This document shows, piece by piece, positions 30,612 to 41,429 of a DNA stretch of 64,000 nucleotides. The stretch spans positions 102,135,189 through 102,199,188 of the forward strand of contig OV884009.1 in the NCBI GenBank assembly GCA_930367205.1, read 5' to 3'. The stretch comes from Acanthosoma haemorrhoidale. Its lineage: Eukaryota > Arthropoda > Insecta > Hemiptera > Acanthosomatidae. Numbering within the stretch: the first letter of the stretch is position 1; each line of letters begins with the position of its first letter. The notes below the pieces were generated by a model. It was not told the DNA's origin. It saw only the letters and a list, made by a program, of their open reading frames with translations, and searched no databases. The position numbers were made by a program, and so were the translations under genes.

Positions 30612-31708
30612 ACTTATATATATATGATGGATAGATCAGACACTTATTACTTGCACTAAAATACACAGTCATATAAAGGGGAAATGAAAACAGCAGTCAG
30701 GTGATGAAAACTCTCATAAAAATTCTCATACAACTAATCTATAGTTATTGATAAATAACGTATGTTTAAAAAACTATTAAAAAAAATGTATTCTTCGTTT
30801 CTTTCTCCTTATAAAGCAGTAAATGATATTTAATGAAGAGGTAATGAGTATAATTGGGGATGGATTGGCATTTGTCTGATAGTCATACAAGTTATTGCAA
30901 ATACTGCAGAAGGGAAAGTTACTGCTTGAAAAGTTGGCTATTACTGGAGCTATACAACGAATAACTCTTACGAGCATATAAATTAGGTTGTTTCAGTCCC
31001 CCGGGTTTGGGGATTTATACTCAAAACATCTGGTGAATACCAAAATAAGTTTTCCATCTCTCTTTGGAGCGAGGGTAAATTGTGTTTTCTATCGAGTTTC
31101 GCCAACTACGGTTTCTGTAATTTACAGTATGGGAAAGTAGAGTTTATCGAACGACAATTAAATCTAGATTGGACAAGCTAATCCGGCTGGGGGAGAAAGA
31201 GAAAATTTATTTCCCTTTAAAGAAGTTGAGCGGAGCGGTTGGGGGAAAGAAAATTGTCCTTCCCACAAAATATTCTTGTGTCACTAATTAGATTAGTTAA
31301 TCCTAATGAAGCAATTCAGTCGTCTAGATTAAATCTGCTAGCAACCAAAATGGCTTTCTTTCCTTTAAACCGTCTCTGATCAAAGGACTTCATTTTTATA
31401 AATTCCCTGTCGTGACATGCTTCCACTTTGGAGATTAATCCAAAATCCAATTATTCTTTAAGCAGTTTTTTTTTTCCCCAATTTTAACAAATATACGACT
31501 GCTGTTAAATTATCATTATGATTCCACTGGTTACATCAATTCTAACATAAATATAATGCTAATATATTTTTTTAAATATACTACTTATGTTGTAGCCACG
31601 AATTAATAAAAATTACACTTTTCTCGGACCAGAAAACACCCGCCTAGGTAGCTTTCAAAAAGGTTTTCATACACACACACACACACACACATCTCTATTC
31701 TAAACTAG
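30612..31708. other. No gene seen
   Basis: AT-rich sequence with a (CA)n run at about 31671-31690. No coding similarity recognised. Confidence 0.55.
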
Positions 31709-31741
31709 CTATGTTTTAGTCCGGAGTTGTCAGACCCCACA
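31709..31741 (-). repeat. 33-bp fragment of the LTR-like repeat
   Basis: On the minus strand it reads GTGTGGGGTCTGACAA..CCGGACTAAAACATAG, matching the 49.2-kb copy of the LTR-like repeat almost exactly. The Jockey 3' end begins directly beside it. Confidence 0.55.
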
Positions 31742-32480
31742 CCTTATTGGGCGATAAGTAATTGGGTTCAATGTTCACATTCGTACCATATTTACAATTC
31801 TTCATCTACGCAATCATTCATACAATATTTACAAACAGCCCAGAGACCTCTCAATCCAAATTACTGTCACCCGCCTCGCATGCAAATGAGATAGCGTAGT
31901 CTTAGGAAGTCCCCCGTGGAGGCTGACCAAGAGCCACAGACCTTTAGGACATGGTTGAAGAAACTGGTCATTGCCAGGACTCCCACTGTCGCGTATTTAT
32001 TGCAGGTCACGAGGCCACTACTGCTTTAGTATTGGACTTGGTACTACCGGTTTGAAAAGTAGGACTAGCATTAGGATAAGGGTCTGTGGTAAATATGTTT
32101 TGATCTTGAAAAGAAAACCTACGGGCCAAAAGCTTGAGGTATGTCCAGAAAGGCACTGTTTGGTTTGAAGGGTTGAGGATATGTGATCAACAACGTAAAG
32201 GCCTTGTTTAACAGTGGAATGTTGTAGACGGACGCCAAACTGGAGAGTAGGAAAATAGTTTTCGGATTCAACAGTTGGAAGTAGACGTTTTAATAGGAGT
32301 TTTTTAAACATTTTTGAGAGGATAAGGAGTAGGCTAATAGGACGGTAAGATGAGGCGTCATTGGGTGCTTTACCAGGTTTGGCGAATAGGACGATAATAG
32401 AATGTTTCCAGAGGAGAGGAAAGTGCTTCTTTAGGATAATGAAATTATTAATGTAGGTTAGGGAGATTGTGCCATAGGCA
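31742..32480 (-). mobile_element. Jockey-family copy with a large internal deletion
   Basis: On the minus strand, RT text (LFAKPGKAPND, YRPISLLLILSKMFKKLLLKRLLPTVESE, FGVRLQHSTVKQGLYVVDHISS) passes through a fragmentary segment directly into the ORF2 end and long 3' UTR (TCTTGGTCAGCCTCCA, GCATGCGAGGCGG). RT motifs A-E are missing. The element ends near 31742 (CTTATCGCCCAATAAGG). It is both 5'-truncated and internally deleted. Confidence 0.85.
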
Positions 32481-35400
32481 AGATATTAAATACAAAAAAA
32501 AGGCAAAAGCAGGGACAAGAGTAATTTGGAAGGGTGTTATGTTAGGGCCTTCTACTGATAAAACTCTCTTTTTCACCTTTCCCTGCTAAGCCACCACCCT
32601 TCCAGAGAAGAATTGAAATCATTGTGAAGCCATTGTGGCTGGCAATTGTGCTAACATTTTTTTTCCTTTTAATTATCCGAGATAAAAGGGCCAACTATTA
32701 ATCTTTACGTGGGATTCAGACCAAGGCTTGGTTCTATAAATTACACTTTCACCCAAATAAATGGTAATTTAGTGCCTGTAATTTTTTTTGTATCGCTTTG
32801 TCTGAACCCACTAATAAAATCGACGGTAATTTGTCTTTATTGTGTAATTATAACAGTGTGTTGTTAAAAGGTTGATAATTAATAGTTCAAATTCTGCCTG
32901 TCCATGAATTTTCATCTTCCTCTATTTCTTTAATTGGTTTTCAGCTGTAATTTTATGAGAGTTTGGAATTACATAAATGGACTGTCTCCATGGCTTGGGG
33001 GCTCGTGTACAATTGTACTTGGATTTTTTCCAACGAAGGGACTTGGCTCATTCGGCCTCATTAGGGACAATAAGGTTAAGGGTGAGTTCTAACGTGCGGA
33101 AGCTTTATGGCCTTTTTCGCCTAAAAATACTTGGTAAATCCCAAAGGATACTTTGTTTCGAAGGCGTTGCTTCGTTTTGCGAACTGTACGTTTTGGTTTT
33201 TATCCAAATTGACGGATGCTTACTTACTCGCATGTCCATATACACTGATATATCTGATGTACAACTGTATCCGAATACATAAACTGTAAGGCGATATATA
33301 AGGGATGTATCTTATCTACGGATACATATATCCATTTATATATTTACCTGACATCCGCAAAAGCCATGGTGTTACGCTCGAATTGAATAATTAACATATT
33401 TGAATTACAGAGATGCAATCTAACTATTCAACTACTAACAGATTTGATTCCTCTATCAAATCCTGAGCATATTGCATTGCTGTGAAGTTATACCAAATTA
33501 TACTTTTCTCAAAAATACTCAATTAATTGTCTACTGTCCCAATTGGAATTTAAACCCAAAGTAACTTACCTTAATAAATTCATTTATATACTATGTTTTA
33601 TTTATAATATTTTTTTTTTTTATTGTAAAGTAATTACTTAATAGGATAAAATGATAAAAAAATCACAGAGATCTTACTAGCTTAACTATAAAACTTATAT
33701 CTTACTGGATACATCTATTAATTCAAGATGGGAGTCCAAATCAAGACCTCAGCGTCTCAGAAGTCCGGCCTAGACCAGTCCCCAGCCCTAGGTTTCGTCT
33801 CAGACATACCAGATCCGCTCTGGGCAGATGTCCAAAACCAAGAACCCCTGCTGCCTCGTCCCCATGTTTATATCCTCCCCTTTTGGGCTGTATCTTTATC
33901 TCTTAAGAAGAAGTATTTTTTCTTTATGGTCCTTTGTGTTCGTTGATACATTTTCACGCTCTTTGCGAATTAGTAAGTACTATAAGTTACAACTAGTTAG
34001 TACGGCTCATACACTATTTCTGGGCCACCCTACCTTCTGAGTCCTGTGTATCTTTTTTCACTCCCTTTAGTGGCACAAAAAGAAGGGTTGTAAACTGTCA
34101 AATGTTCCAGCCACTAAACGACAAACTGTTGCAACGGTCCGCCTGAATTCCATCGGGGAAATCTGCCCACGCCCAAAAGAGTTAATTGCATGCCGACTTC
34201 GGATCATTTATCCGACTGTCGGCACTGCTTCCACTTTTACAATCTCTGTCTCTCAAGTTTATTTCCAATTTTACGCTACATCGCCCATGTCGGGGGGTTG
34301 AACATATAACAGCATAGAGACAGTTAACTAACAACGGTGGTTACCCATGTTTCCTAGGCAGAGTCGGTAAAAAGGCCAGTTAGAGCCATAACCACAAATT
34401 AACCTAGTCTTGACTAATAGGGCCCGCTGTTCGGAATTGCGAGCGGTGATAAACAATTGTGTCCCCGATACTTTAATTTAGAACTGACTGGAGTATATCG
34501 AACCCAGCCCTTCTTCTACAGAAAACCTTCGAGCCAAAAGGTATCACAGTGTCCACATCTAGCCCTTTTTCTTCAAATATGGGAGATATCATCTTTTGTC
34601 AGACCGTATTTTGTCCGATATTTGTCGCAGAGTTTTTTTTTTTAATTTAAGATATTAAAGGCAGTTTTAATGACATGTATAGCAAAAGTCCACTCAAGTC
34701 CCATCACTTATCAGATACTAAACTTGTTGTTTAGTTTTTAATTACAAGTTATTAATTTATAATTGACACTTCGTTATTTTTACTTGGGGATAGTTTTATT
34801 TTAAGCATCATTGTAGTATCAAATGGTACTTCCATAAAAAAATCCTACTTCTATAAAAATTACTAGTTACCAGTTGCCAAGACGATGTCAATAACAGTTT
34901 GAAGACTTTTTAGCATGTACGTTAAAGTTTAAAATGACATATTGTCATCAGGAATTCAAGATATTTAATTTGATCCACATATCAAAAATATAGAATTTTA
35001 ATGGTGAGTGATTAATTTATATAATTATCGGCACTTAATGATGTTTTAAAGAAACGGCTATAATTTTGTTAATAACAAATGACGCCTCCTGTGACGTTTC
35101 ATGTTTCTATCTGGAGGCGGGAGAGCAGCAAAGTCAATAAAATAGGATGATGTTTATTAGGATCAATAAACTTTGCAACTTGATAACCCTCAAATTAAAC
35201 AATAGAAAGTGTATTCACATCGTTGGGTTTTTGGTCTCTTGCCTATCTTGGTGGTTTAAACTACAGAAACAAGTACACCTTACTTTTAATTCAAATGGAC
35301 ATTTATCCAAGAATTATTTACGGGAAAAACAAATGAACTTTGTATTTCATAACCGAATGCTCTCGTTTTCATTGAACAAAAACCCATTCATTCATGTTTA

Positions 35401-35548
35401 CCATTTATAAAGAACAGGATTGCTTTCACGGGTGACACCCATCTTGAGGGAGATATAATATGAGGGTGCTCACACCACTGTATGAGATTTTATTGATGCT
35501 TAAATTTTTACATTTACAAAAATAAGTGTTAATAATTTATAAATATAA
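32481..35548. other. No gene seen
   Basis: Long AT-rich stretch with scattered short ORFs, including 32977-33282 and 33728-33946. I recognise no domain, RNA gene or repeat end in it. Confidence 0.55.
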
Positions 35549-35574
35549 TTTAATAATAATAATAATAAAATTCC

Positions 35575-35632
35575 TTTATTGTGCTAAAATTACAATCTGC
35601 CTTGCTAGGCAATAAGTAATTAAGATATACGA
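35575..35632 (-). mobile_element. Terminal ~58 bp of Jockey 3' UTR
   Basis: The reverse complement is CTTATTGCCTAGCAAGGCAG followed by ATTGTAATTTTAGCACAATAAAGG, the same terminus as at 13.19 and 60.91 kb. It is followed outward by a TTA-rich run (35550-35572). Confidence 0.8.
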
Positions 35633-35654
35633 TCATATATATATACGATATACG

Positions 35655-35894
35655 AAACTGTGTAATGGGATTAATTGCTATACAGACGGCTCACTAACAG
35701 AAAACGGATCAGGGGCCGGCATATGGAGGAAAGATAAACCAGAATCTGGGATTTCTATTCCTTTAGGTAGACACACCTCGGTCTTTCAGGCCGAAGTGAT
35801 GGCGATCAATGTCTGTACCCAAACCTTAATTGGGGAGAGTGTAAGAAACAGACTGATCACAATTTTCACGGATAGCCAGGCAGCCATTGGCGCC
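35655..35894 (+). mobile_element. Internal LOA fragment (RNase H region)
   Basis: 240 bp nearly identical to 50806-51045 of the young LOA copy. It encodes CYTDGSLTENGSGAGIW, IPLGRHTSVFQAE and ITIFTDSQAAIGA. Both ends are internal to the element: it begins at AAACTGTGTAATGGG and stops at GGCGCC, so it is not a normal 5'-truncated insertion. Confidence 0.93.
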
Positions 35895-37586
35895 AACGCG
35901 AAGGCCTTGTTGAGCAGTGGAATGCCGTTGGCGGAAACCAAACTGGTGTGTAGGAAAAAGGTTTTTGGATTCAATAATTGGAAGTAGACGTTTTAGTAGA
36001 AGTTTCTCAAATATTTTTGAGAGGATAGGGAGTAGGCTTATTGGACGGTAAGATGAGGCGTCATTGGGTGGTTTACCGGGTTTGGCGAATAGGACAATAA
36101 TGGAATGTTTCCAGAGGAGTGGAAAGTGCGTCGTTCGGATAATGCAATTATATATATAGGTTAGGAAGATTATGGCTTTAGGAGGAAGTTGTTTGAGAAT
36201 TTGAGGAGTAAGGAGATCATATCCAGGGGATTTTCGGTAAGGTAAGTTTTTCAGAAGGTATTTGACCTCAGAGGGATTAACGGCTTTTGGTGGAAGAGAG
36301 AGAGGAATAGGTGAAGTGAGGAAATCTTCCACAGTTGTGCTGTGAGTATGGCTTTGATGAGAAAGGTTAGGTGTGAAAGTATGGGTAAGATGCAGAGCAA
36401 ATTCCTCCGACCTATCCCTATCCGAAGCCGCCCAGGACCCATCATCACGACGGAGCGGATGTGAAACAGGTTGATACTTTAGGATTTTTTTGGTTACATT
36501 CCACAAGGAGTTATCCCTGGTAGACAGAGAGGAGAGGTAGGAATTGAAAGAATCGGAACGGAAGGATGCCAATCGCCGCTTTACCAATCGGCAGTACTGA
36601 TTGTACGAGCGGTGATCGGCAGGATGCCGGGATCTTTGCCACACTGTTCTGGAGTGGCGTTTGGATAGGATTAGATCTTTGAGATGCTGAGGTAAACTAT
36701 TATGATTATGAATTTTTGGGTGACGATGGGGTGACGATGCCTCCCAAGCCGACCTCTGGACCAGAGTAGTGAAAGAATGCACTGCATCGTCTAGGTCTTG
36801 GGATGTTTTCAGGGATAATTTAAGGTTTACGGACTCTGTAAGAAGCTGACGGAAGTGGTCCCAATCGACTGGGCCCCTAATAAATGAAGGAGGAGATAGT
36901 TTGTGAATTGGTTTTAGGGAAATGGTTAATAATAAAGGGTTATGATCGGAGGAGAGGTCATCGAGGCGCTTGAGTGAATAGTTTAGTGTTCCTAAACTAT
37001 TGTAGAAGAAGAAGTCTAGGAGATCTGGATTTCGGTTGGGATCTGATGGCCAATAGGTGGCTGTGTCAGGAGAGATCGTGGAGCAATGTTTCCGTGTGAG
37101 TGCAGACAGCAAAGCACGTCCGCGCGTATCCGTGGATCTTGACCCTCAGTGTTGGTGCTTTGCATTAAAGTCCCCACCCACAAGGAAACAATGTCCTATG
37201 GAGTCTAGAAAGGAGATGAATTGGGAATCGGAAATGGATTTATTGGGAGGGCAGTACACTGATGCTAGAGTAAGGGGGAAAGGGAAGGTGCTGATTGGCA
37301 CTGCAGTGGACTGAAGGAAATCATGTGCTACCAAAGGAACTATGTGATGAGAAATGGAATTATGAACAATGACAGCGGTACCTGCATGAGCTCTTCCATC
37401 TGGGTGATCAGTTCGGTAGGTATGGTACTGTTGAATCGTAAATGGTCGTTTGCTAGTAAGTCTTGTTTCAGTAATGAGAGCTACGTCGATGTTCTTGTCG
37501 TGGAGTAGTGCTGTCAGTTCGTTAGTGTGGGTGCGAACACCATTCGCATTCCAAAGGAGAATGGATAAGGAGTCGGAAGGATCCAC
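35895..37586 (-). pseudogene. Jockey copy 2 ORF2, endonuclease plus N-terminal RT, truncated
   Basis: Reads GTG GAT directly after the ORF1 TAA, in the same frame. The endonuclease has ILLWNANGV, LITETRL, VGGDFNAKHQH, then TGA at 37146-37148 where the other copy has Trp (TGG), then LDFFFYNSLG and SSDHNPLLL. Apart from this one stop the frame is open from 37586 to 35895. RT starts with SPGYDLLTPQILKQL and YRPISLLPILSKIFEKLL and reaches GFRQRHSTAQQGLRV, where the LOA segment begins. Motif A and the catalytic FADD are lost, so no RT activity is possible. The endonuclease domain carries all expected residues except for the nonsense codon. Confidence 0.93.
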
Positions 37587-38762
37587 TTATGGATTTTGTT
37601 TAACGGGGATAAGGTAGGAGACCAGATTTGTAAGTAGGGAAATGAGAGGAGTAATTATGGTTCTGAACTCTGTAAGAAATGAGGTTAAAAGGCTAGTGAG
37701 ATCCGAAGAACTTGAAGGTGGAGGAATGTACGAGATGTGTGGCTGAGGACGGGATAGAGTTTGTGGGTTGACGGGATGAACGGAATGCTGGGAAAGGTGA
37801 TCTTGTGTACAGGGGGTGGGTGGTGCCTGTGACTGCTCTCTGTTGCGAACGGCATCGGCGAAAGAGACAGTAGGCCTCAAGTTTCTGGCTGGGCCGCTTC
37901 TTGCTGCAAGTTTTTCCACTTCTGGCTGGCGGCGTTGTTCGGTCCTCGACTTCAGCGTTCTGTAAGCCTCACAGCCCTTGTAGTTGGCCGGATCGCCTTG
38001 CTTGCAAAGTACGCATACCGCAGGCGATTTTAGGGGCTTTTTGCACAATTCGCTTTTGTGCTGCCCACTACACTTTACACATCTGGGAGGGTGGTGGCAG
38101 TAAGATTTCGTGTGCCCATATGCCTGACAATTATGGCACTGAACGATGTCTCGTTTGGGGAACGGTTTTTCAACCTGTACCCTTGTATAGTACAGGTGTG
38201 TTAGTTCATAAATCTTCTCTACTCCAGGTGTTCGCTCGAGACCGACGAAGAACAGTGGTAACGCCGTTTTTATTGATCCCTCTTGTTGTTTATCCTCACG
38301 TAACACGTTCGTTATTTGGCGAACTTTGAATCCAAGAGCAAAGAGTTCATCTTCGATTTCGTCAGCTGGTGTGGTCGGGTGCAAGTTTCTAATTACTACT
38401 TGGAGCGAGCGTTCTTGTTTCAGCTGATAGGTGTGAAAGTCAGCATTGGTTTCGTCCAAATATTTGATAATTTCCCGATAACTATCGGGAGTGTCCGGAG
38501 ATATTTTCGTGTCCCGAGAGCGATTTAGGCACGTATATTTTCCGGTACCAACAATTTGGCTCATTTGTGAGCATAGTAATTTAAAGTTGATAATGTTGCG
38601 TACAAATATAGGAGGCGGCTGGGGCTGTGTTGGAGTTTTGTTGACTTCCATTTCTTCTGCTGGGATATTTTTCAACGCCTCAAAGGTGTTTGGCGTGAAG
38701 AAAGGTGACTCTATGGCGGGATCATTATTGGATGTGCTGGCCTGTGGAGGTATCTCTTCCAT
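37587..38762 (-). CDS. Jockey ORF1 (gag-like zinc-knuckle protein, 391 aa or longer)
   Basis: An intact frame. Residues ~50-200 hold the FVRNIINFKLLC start and a PRE_C2HC-type block (SLQVVIRNLHPTTPADEIE). Zinc knuckle 1 is C209-HNC-QAYGH-TKSYC222, knuckle 2 is C228VKC-SGQH-KSELC240, and a third (CVLCKQGDPANYKGC) has Asp where copy 1 has His. A Pro/Ser-rich tail precedes the TAA. The role is RNA binding and RNP formation. The ATG at 38762 is internal: coding similarity to copy 1 continues upstream (RSLGPTPTTSPVKRKPRRS) to an ATG at 38908 (MKFYQQVIS), but a run of 17 A puts the two parts out of frame. Confidence 0.9.
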   Translation of the reverse strand: MEEIPPQASTSNNDPAIESPFFTPNTFEALKNIPAEEMEVNKTPTQPQPPPIFVRNIINFKLLCSQMSQIVGTGKYTCLNRSRDTKISPDTPDSYREIIKYLDETNADFHTYQLKQERSLQVVIRNLHPTTPADEIEDELFALGFKVRQITNVLREDKQQEGSIKTALPLFFVGLERTPGVEKIYELTHLYYTRVQVEKPFPKRDIVQCHNCQAYGHTKSYCHHPPRCVKCSGQHKSELCKKPLKSPAVCVLCKQGDPANYKGCEAYRTLKSRTEQRRQPEVEKLAARSGPARNLRPTVSFADAVRNREQSQAPPTPCTQDHLSQHSVHPVNPQTLSRPQPHISYIPPPSSSSDLTSLLTSFLTEFRTIITPLISLLTNLVSYLIPVKQNP

Positions 38763-38908
38763 GGAACTAGCCGCAGAAGAGGTTATTTGTACATTCCTGG
38801 TTGATCGTCTCGGTTTACGCTTTACAGGCGACGTTGTCGGGGTTGGACCTAGTGATCTAGATCTTTTTTTTTTTTTTTTTGAGAAATTACTTGTTGATAA
38901 AATTTCAT
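38763..38908 (-). pseudogene. N-terminal extension of Jockey ORF1, broken by an A-run
   Basis: Minus-strand ATG at 38908-38906 reads MKFYQQVIS, matching MRFYQQVIL of copy 1 (13656). It is followed by 17 A (38880-38864) and, in the frame of the downstream ORF, RSRSLGPTPTTSPVKRKPRR. The A-run length puts the two halves out of frame; 15 or 18 A would keep them together, which I state as description only. The segment is rich in Lys and Arg, suiting an RNA-binding or nuclear-localisation tail. Confidence 0.7.
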
Positions 38909-38949
38909 TTTATCATAACAACGGTTTTTTGTTTGTAAGGAAAAAAGTA

Positions 38950-39046
38950 CGTAGCGCCGGTGGGAATCAAGCTCACAACCTCCAGTGGCGAGTCACGGGT
39001 CTTGGCTCTGAGCCACAAGACCGACTGGCTCAGAAACAATTGCACG
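38950..39046 (-). mobile_element. Candidate tRNA-derived SINE head
   Basis: The minus strand reads GTCTTGTGGCTCAGAGCCAA (A-box-like TGGCTCAG) and, about 35 nt later, GAGCTTGATTCCCACCGG (B-box-like AGCTTGATTCC), followed by a TTTTTT run. It could be a pol III promoter placed just upstream of Jockey ORF1. It does not fold into a full standard tRNA by eye. Confidence 0.5.
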
Positions 39047-39049
39047 ACG

Positions 39050-39682
39050 TTAGTGAACGATCCGAATGGTGCTAATGTCTAATGGCAAAATGGCCGACTT
39101 CTCCTCCTATTTCACTTCACTTTTGTTCTGCACAAATGTAATAAGCTATTCACTTACGTGTTGAGGGCTTCCTCGTGACCAGCTCACGTAAGTTGCCTGG
39201 TAGAACAATTTTTTTTGATGTACTGTGGCCTAAAAACGGTAGAATAAAGTGTTTGAAGGACGAGCGAAGTTGAGAGGATGTAGCGCATGCGCAAAAACTT
39301 ATAAATATAATTATAAATGAGATTCTGTGTTTTCAAATTATCACTGAAGAATTTCATTTTGGCTGGTTATTGAATGGAATTTGGATGTAGGATTTCAAAT
39401 GGATCCTCAATGTGCAATTGCATATTCACTCAATGAAACTTTCAGCTCATCCACTTATTTCTACTTTATTATAATTCATAAGCTACTTGGTCCCACAATT
39501 CTGTTTTCCTTTCGGCCAATACCTATCTCAAGTTTAAACTATAAATGATATGTCTTTTGACTGGAACACTTCGTGGAACACATACATCCTTCAAATAGAA
39601 CTCCCCTTAGTGAAAGGCACCCATCAATCCAAAATAATTTTCCTTTTATTTTTTCTGTTTTTTATAAGTTTGAGAGCTATGG

Positions 39683-39717
<35 letters not shown>

Positions 39718-41039
39718 AAAACTTCGTTTGTTTGTGTTTTTGCCTTACACTGTATGTATGCTACACAAGGTCCCTCAAAGGGTCTCACGAATAGGGACGA
39801 ACTGACACGGTTATAATTAATTTCGTGAGATTACGTGAATAGAAATAGCATACGAAGTATTGCGAACAAGTTTCATTAACCTTCGCATGAGATTTCTCTA
39901 GAGATTTCTGGGAAGGCGTTGTAAAGTTGTAGCGACTGAGAAACCGCTACCTGGATCCTCTGCTGGTGTATTTGGAGTTAGGTATCTCGTCGCCGAAGTA
40001 CACCACCACAGGTAACGAACCTGCCCCACGCTCATTTATCACAGGCCCATTTCATTCCCCCCCCCTCAAATCTCTCCGTCTTTTCCCCTTCCCCTTCCAT
40101 GATTTCAATCTTACCCTCTTATTCCCCGTTCTTCCACGCTTGAGGTCCTTCTTTTGTATATATACACATATTTATACATACACATATCTTTGAGTAGGCC
40201 CGCTCTTTACAAGCTCATTTTTCAACGTTAATACAACTTGGACAAATCCCGCGAGAGGCAGAACCCTTTGCTTACATCTTTTGACTTTATAAACTACAAG
40301 GCTATATTTATTTATTTATCATACCACGTCATGTCATGTCACGTTGAATGATACATTTAAAGGATAAACTCCGGGATCTCCCTTTACATATCCTGACAGT
40401 TTGGAATGACAAATGGTCCGGTGGAAAACTTCCGCCAAAGAGATGGTATTTTATTGTGGAGATGAATAGAAAAAAATATTCTTGATATATTTTTGGGCAG
40501 GAAAACTGCTATCTCGGAAATAAAACGTAATAACTTTGCCAACCTTATTCAAATTTGAATTCCAGTTCTTTACTTAAAATATTAAATATATCGTTGAGTC
40601 CGAAGTTCTTTAGATTTTCTAGCTTTTGCCTTTGGAAATTCTTTGCCCTGGTTATGTTGCCTTTAATCAATCCAGCTTCTCTCTGACTTCTTAAATTTGT
40701 CAAGAGACAACTCAGTGCTATATGAACAAAGTTCTGTTGCTATTTTTTTCATTATGGTTAAAGACAGTTACAAAAAATTAATTAAAATACATTCCAAAAT
40801 CTAACTTTTGTTGTACATTCGTACTTGTAAAAAAAGTATATCATGTTATTTTTATGCTTGCCTGATTATTAAAATGTCAATAGACAGCAAAGGAAGTGCA
40901 ATAAATATGACATTAATAAAAAAAATATAATAACGTTTACTGTATAATTAACTCGGCAAGTGAAATTTGAATATGAGTGAATTCATTCAATATAACACAA
41001 TACTCAAAAACTATACACTAGAAATGCAACATTAACCAT
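39050..41039. other. No gene seen; contains a 32-A run
   Basis: Intergenic sequence with a pure A tract at 39683-39714 and a T-rich stretch. The A run is not next to a recognisable element 3' end, so it may mark an old retroposed sequence or simple repeat growth. Confidence 0.55.
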
Positions 41040-41425
41040 TAACTTAATATTATAAATAATTTATAGCAGGTCACGAGGCCAACGCCGTTTCAGCATCCGA
41101 GGAGAATTATAGGGATGAGTGGTGCAGTGCAATGACTGTGCTAGGGATTTAGGGAGGTTGGATAGGTTACTATGGAATTTTATGAACTTGGAAGGGGTGA
41201 GTTCAATAATGTAAGGTATACTCAGATCATTATGAAGGGTTTTGTTGCGGACGTAATAAGGGGCATTTACTATTGTTATCAGGACTTTTGATTGAAAGGA
41301 TTGGATACGCTTGATGTTCGACTTTTTTGCTGTCCCCCATAGCTCTATTCCGTATGTCCAGATTGTCATTGGATAAGAACCAGCTGAGGCTGACCAAGAG
41401 CGCGAGTGCCACCGACGACAAACAA
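41040..41425 (-). mobile_element. Rearranged Jockey 3' fragment
   Basis: On the minus strand a piece of 3' UTR (GTGGCACTCGCGCTCTTGGT, about 41410-41376) comes first and is joined to the ORF2 C-terminus (41375-41061: IWTYGIELWGTAKKSNIKR ... LKRRWPRDLL). In normal copies the 3' UTR piece lies after the ORF2 end. The ORF2 tail is open for about 100 codons. The element stops shortly after the stop codon with no 3' UTR. It looks like a head-to-tail or scrambled insertion. Confidence 0.82.
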
Positions 41426-41429
41426 TGTA

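Larger units (their letters stand above)
35573..38908 (-). mobile_element. Chimeric Jockey copy 2 with an inverted LOA insert replacing the RT core
   Basis: On the minus strand the order is ORF1 (38908-37587), ORF2 endonuclease and start of RT (37586-35895), a 240-bp LOA segment in opposite orientation (35655-35894), and the Jockey 3' terminus (about 35632-35575: TAATTACTTATTGCC, then AGGCAGATTGTAATTTT and AATAAAGG). RT after motif 1/2, the ORF2 C-terminus and almost all of the 3' UTR are absent. The remaining Jockey coding sequence is the best preserved of the family in this window. Confidence 0.9.

Noticed and set aside
39550..39816. ORF encoding a poly-lysine run
   Set aside because: Created by the 32-A tract; no similarity in its flanks.
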